Shown piece by piece: positions 11,848-12,885 of a DNA stretch of 12,885 nucleotides. Location: NCBI GenBank assembly GCA_038224615.1, contig JBBRFH010000079.1:1-12885 (forward strand), written 5' to 3'. This stretch comes from JBBRFH01 sp038224615 (lineage in GTDB: Bacteria > Planctomycetota > Phycisphaerae > Tepidisphaerales > Tepidisphaeraceae). A model generated the notes under the pieces. That model made no database searches and was not told the origin of the DNA. It was given only the letters and a program-made list of their open reading frames with translations. Positions within the stretch are counted from its first letter, which is position 1. Every line of letters begins with the position of its first letter. The translations under genes and the position numbers were made by a program.

Positions 11848-12885
11848 CTATTTACTACGGATCCGCACGATCGGAAACTTCTCTGTGGTTTTGGCGTCTC
11901 CAATGCCGGTCGTGAGCCGCATGTATCCTTCGCGAAGCCCTCCACCGTCGGAATCATTAACAACGAAACTGAAGCGAATGCCGGTGGCGAGAATCTCGTC
12001 GCTCAAACCGTACTTGTCGTCCGGGAAAGACAGGTCATAGGTGGTCGTGGTGCCGCTCCGCGTGATCTTCACCGGCGTGAGGTTCCATGGATTGACCAGT
12101 GTCGGCTTGCTGGGCATGGAGAAGATGTGGGCGTTGGATTTCCCGTCGCCGGTCAGGTAGGTGCCGACTTCCCAGTTCCCCGTCTGGCCTGGGACTTGGA
12201 ACGCGATCTGGAGTCCGTCAGCCTTCCAACAATCTCCACCCATATAGGGCTGATCGTGGATGTCGTCGGTGACTTCGGCATGGAATCGCAGTTCACCGCT
12301 GCCGCGCGTGAGCCAGGCACGTACGCCAAGATCGGTCGGTCCTTTCCAAACCTTGTCGGCATTGCCGGGATCGGCCGCGAAGAAATTAGCGACTGATTCG
12401 GCAGTATCGAGCGTGAAATCCGGTCCTCGGGTCGTCCAATCCCCGTCAGGGATCGTTCTGGTCAACTGCAACGGCAGCGCCAGCTTCCCCTGCCAGCTTT
12501 CCACACCGTCCACCACGTAGACGAGTTGCACCTGAAGCGAGCCGAAGGAGGGTAGCCTTAAATCAGCGGGAATCTGCACATCCACCGCCGCCTTCTGCTT
12601 TGCCCCGGGTGCTAGCTTGATCGATTGCTCGGGGATTGCCGGCACGCTCTTGAATTCCGGGGGCATCTCCCAATTGAGGCGGAACGTGCGCTCGCGATCG
12701 GTGGGATTACCCAGCTCCACCGCCAGATGCAGTGCCGATCCGGTATCAAACACCGCCACCGAATCCGGGACGGTCAGAGGCAGGGCCTGGGATATCGCCT
12801 GGCCGGAATCGACGACCAGGTAGGAGGGGTGATAGCGCATCGCGGCTCGAACCTCGCCGCCAATTACCGGTTCCACCACTTCGTT
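11848..12885 (-). CDS. Probably secreted protein with CBM9/DOMON-like domain (5' end outside window)
   Basis: The frame is open to the window edge, so the N-terminus, any signal peptide and possibly a catalytic domain are missing; a GTG at 12879 is the first possible start but is unlikely to be real. The first visible part (about 1-140) is beta-rich, of the type seen in bacterial immunoglobulin-like or NPCBM-associated repeats: LHLAVELGNPTDRERTFRLN, IKLAPGAKQKAAVDVQIP, FGSLQVQLVYVVDG. The C-terminal half (about 150-345) resembles a carbohydrate-binding family 9 or DOMON-like domain: VRAWLTRGSGELRFHAEVTD, DIHDQPYMGGDCWKADGLQI, and FVVNDSDGGGLREGYMRL. Such domains end large extracellular polysaccharide-degrading or sugar-binding proteins, especially in planctomycetes. 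No enzyme activity can be assigned from this part. Confidence 0.7.
   Translation of the reverse strand, partial: NEVVEPVIGGEVRAAMRYHPSYLVVDSGQAISQALPLTVPDSVAVFDTGSALHLAVELGNPTDRERTFRLNWEMPPEFKSVPAIPEQSIKLAPGAKQKAAVDVQIPADLRLPSFGSLQVQLVYVVDGVESWQGKLALPLQLTRTIPDGDWTTRGPDFTLDTAESVANFFAADPGNADKVWKGPTDLGVRAWLTRGSGELRFHAEVTDDIHDQPYMGGDCWKADGLQIAFQVPGQTGNWEVGTYLTGDGKSNAHIFSMPSKPTLVNPWNLTPVKITRSGTTTTYDLSFPDDKYGLSDEILATGIRFSFVVNDSDGGGLREGYMRLTTGIGDAKTTEKFPIVRIRSK

Overview
The window looks like chromosomal DNA of a GC-rich bacterium, most likely a planctomycete (Phycisphaerae-like). That placement rests only on the style of the proteins and the repeat-laden intergenic DNA; there is no rRNA or other phylogenetic marker here.

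Left part (1-2114, + strand): the 3' end of a ClpC/ClpB-type chaperone ATPase gene, closed by a perfect 15-bp hairpin terminator; then a sigma-70-like protein with a C-terminal membrane anchor, and a DUF456-type membrane protein with a Pro/Thr-rich tail.

Middle part (2115-5860, mostly - strand): an accessory island. About 885 bp without genes carries three GC-rich palindromes, a 21-bp tandem repeat with a 63-bp higher order, and a long inverted repeat. It is followed by the wreck of an adenine-specific DNA methyltransferase with a restriction-endonuclease-like C-terminal domain. Its frameshifted N-terminal fragment (about 5085-5338) and C-terminal fragment (3654-4036) are separated by an intact two-gene unit: an uncharacterised 150-aa protein and a HEPN-domain protein with an R-x4-H ribonuclease motif. 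A second, diverged copy of the methyltransferase tail (3001-3147) lies on the far side of a RelE/ParE-type toxin gene and its antitoxin gene, which are in the unusual toxin-first order. The HEPN pair is the best candidate here for an undescribed defence or toxin-antitoxin system. A small ribbon-helix-helix-like protein and an 86-bp imperfect inverted repeat close the island.

Right part (6098-11690): a MerR-family regulator with a CarH/LitR-like cobalamin-binding region is transcribed away from a tightly overlapping five-gene operon: short-chain dehydrogenase, FAD-dependent amine-oxidase-like protein, DUF1365, cyclopropane-fatty-acid-synthase-like methyltransferase and a small membrane protein. 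This matches the light- or singlet-oxygen-induced lipid-modification clusters known in proteobacteria, so the operon probably modifies membrane acyl chains under control of the regulator. The regulator keeps the W-x9-EH photosensor motif but has Tyr where the cobalamin-ligating His is expected. Two palindromes in the shared promoter region are candidate operators. A hairpin separates the operon from a convergent, 5'-incomplete gene for a probably secreted protein with a CBM9-like domain (11848-12885).
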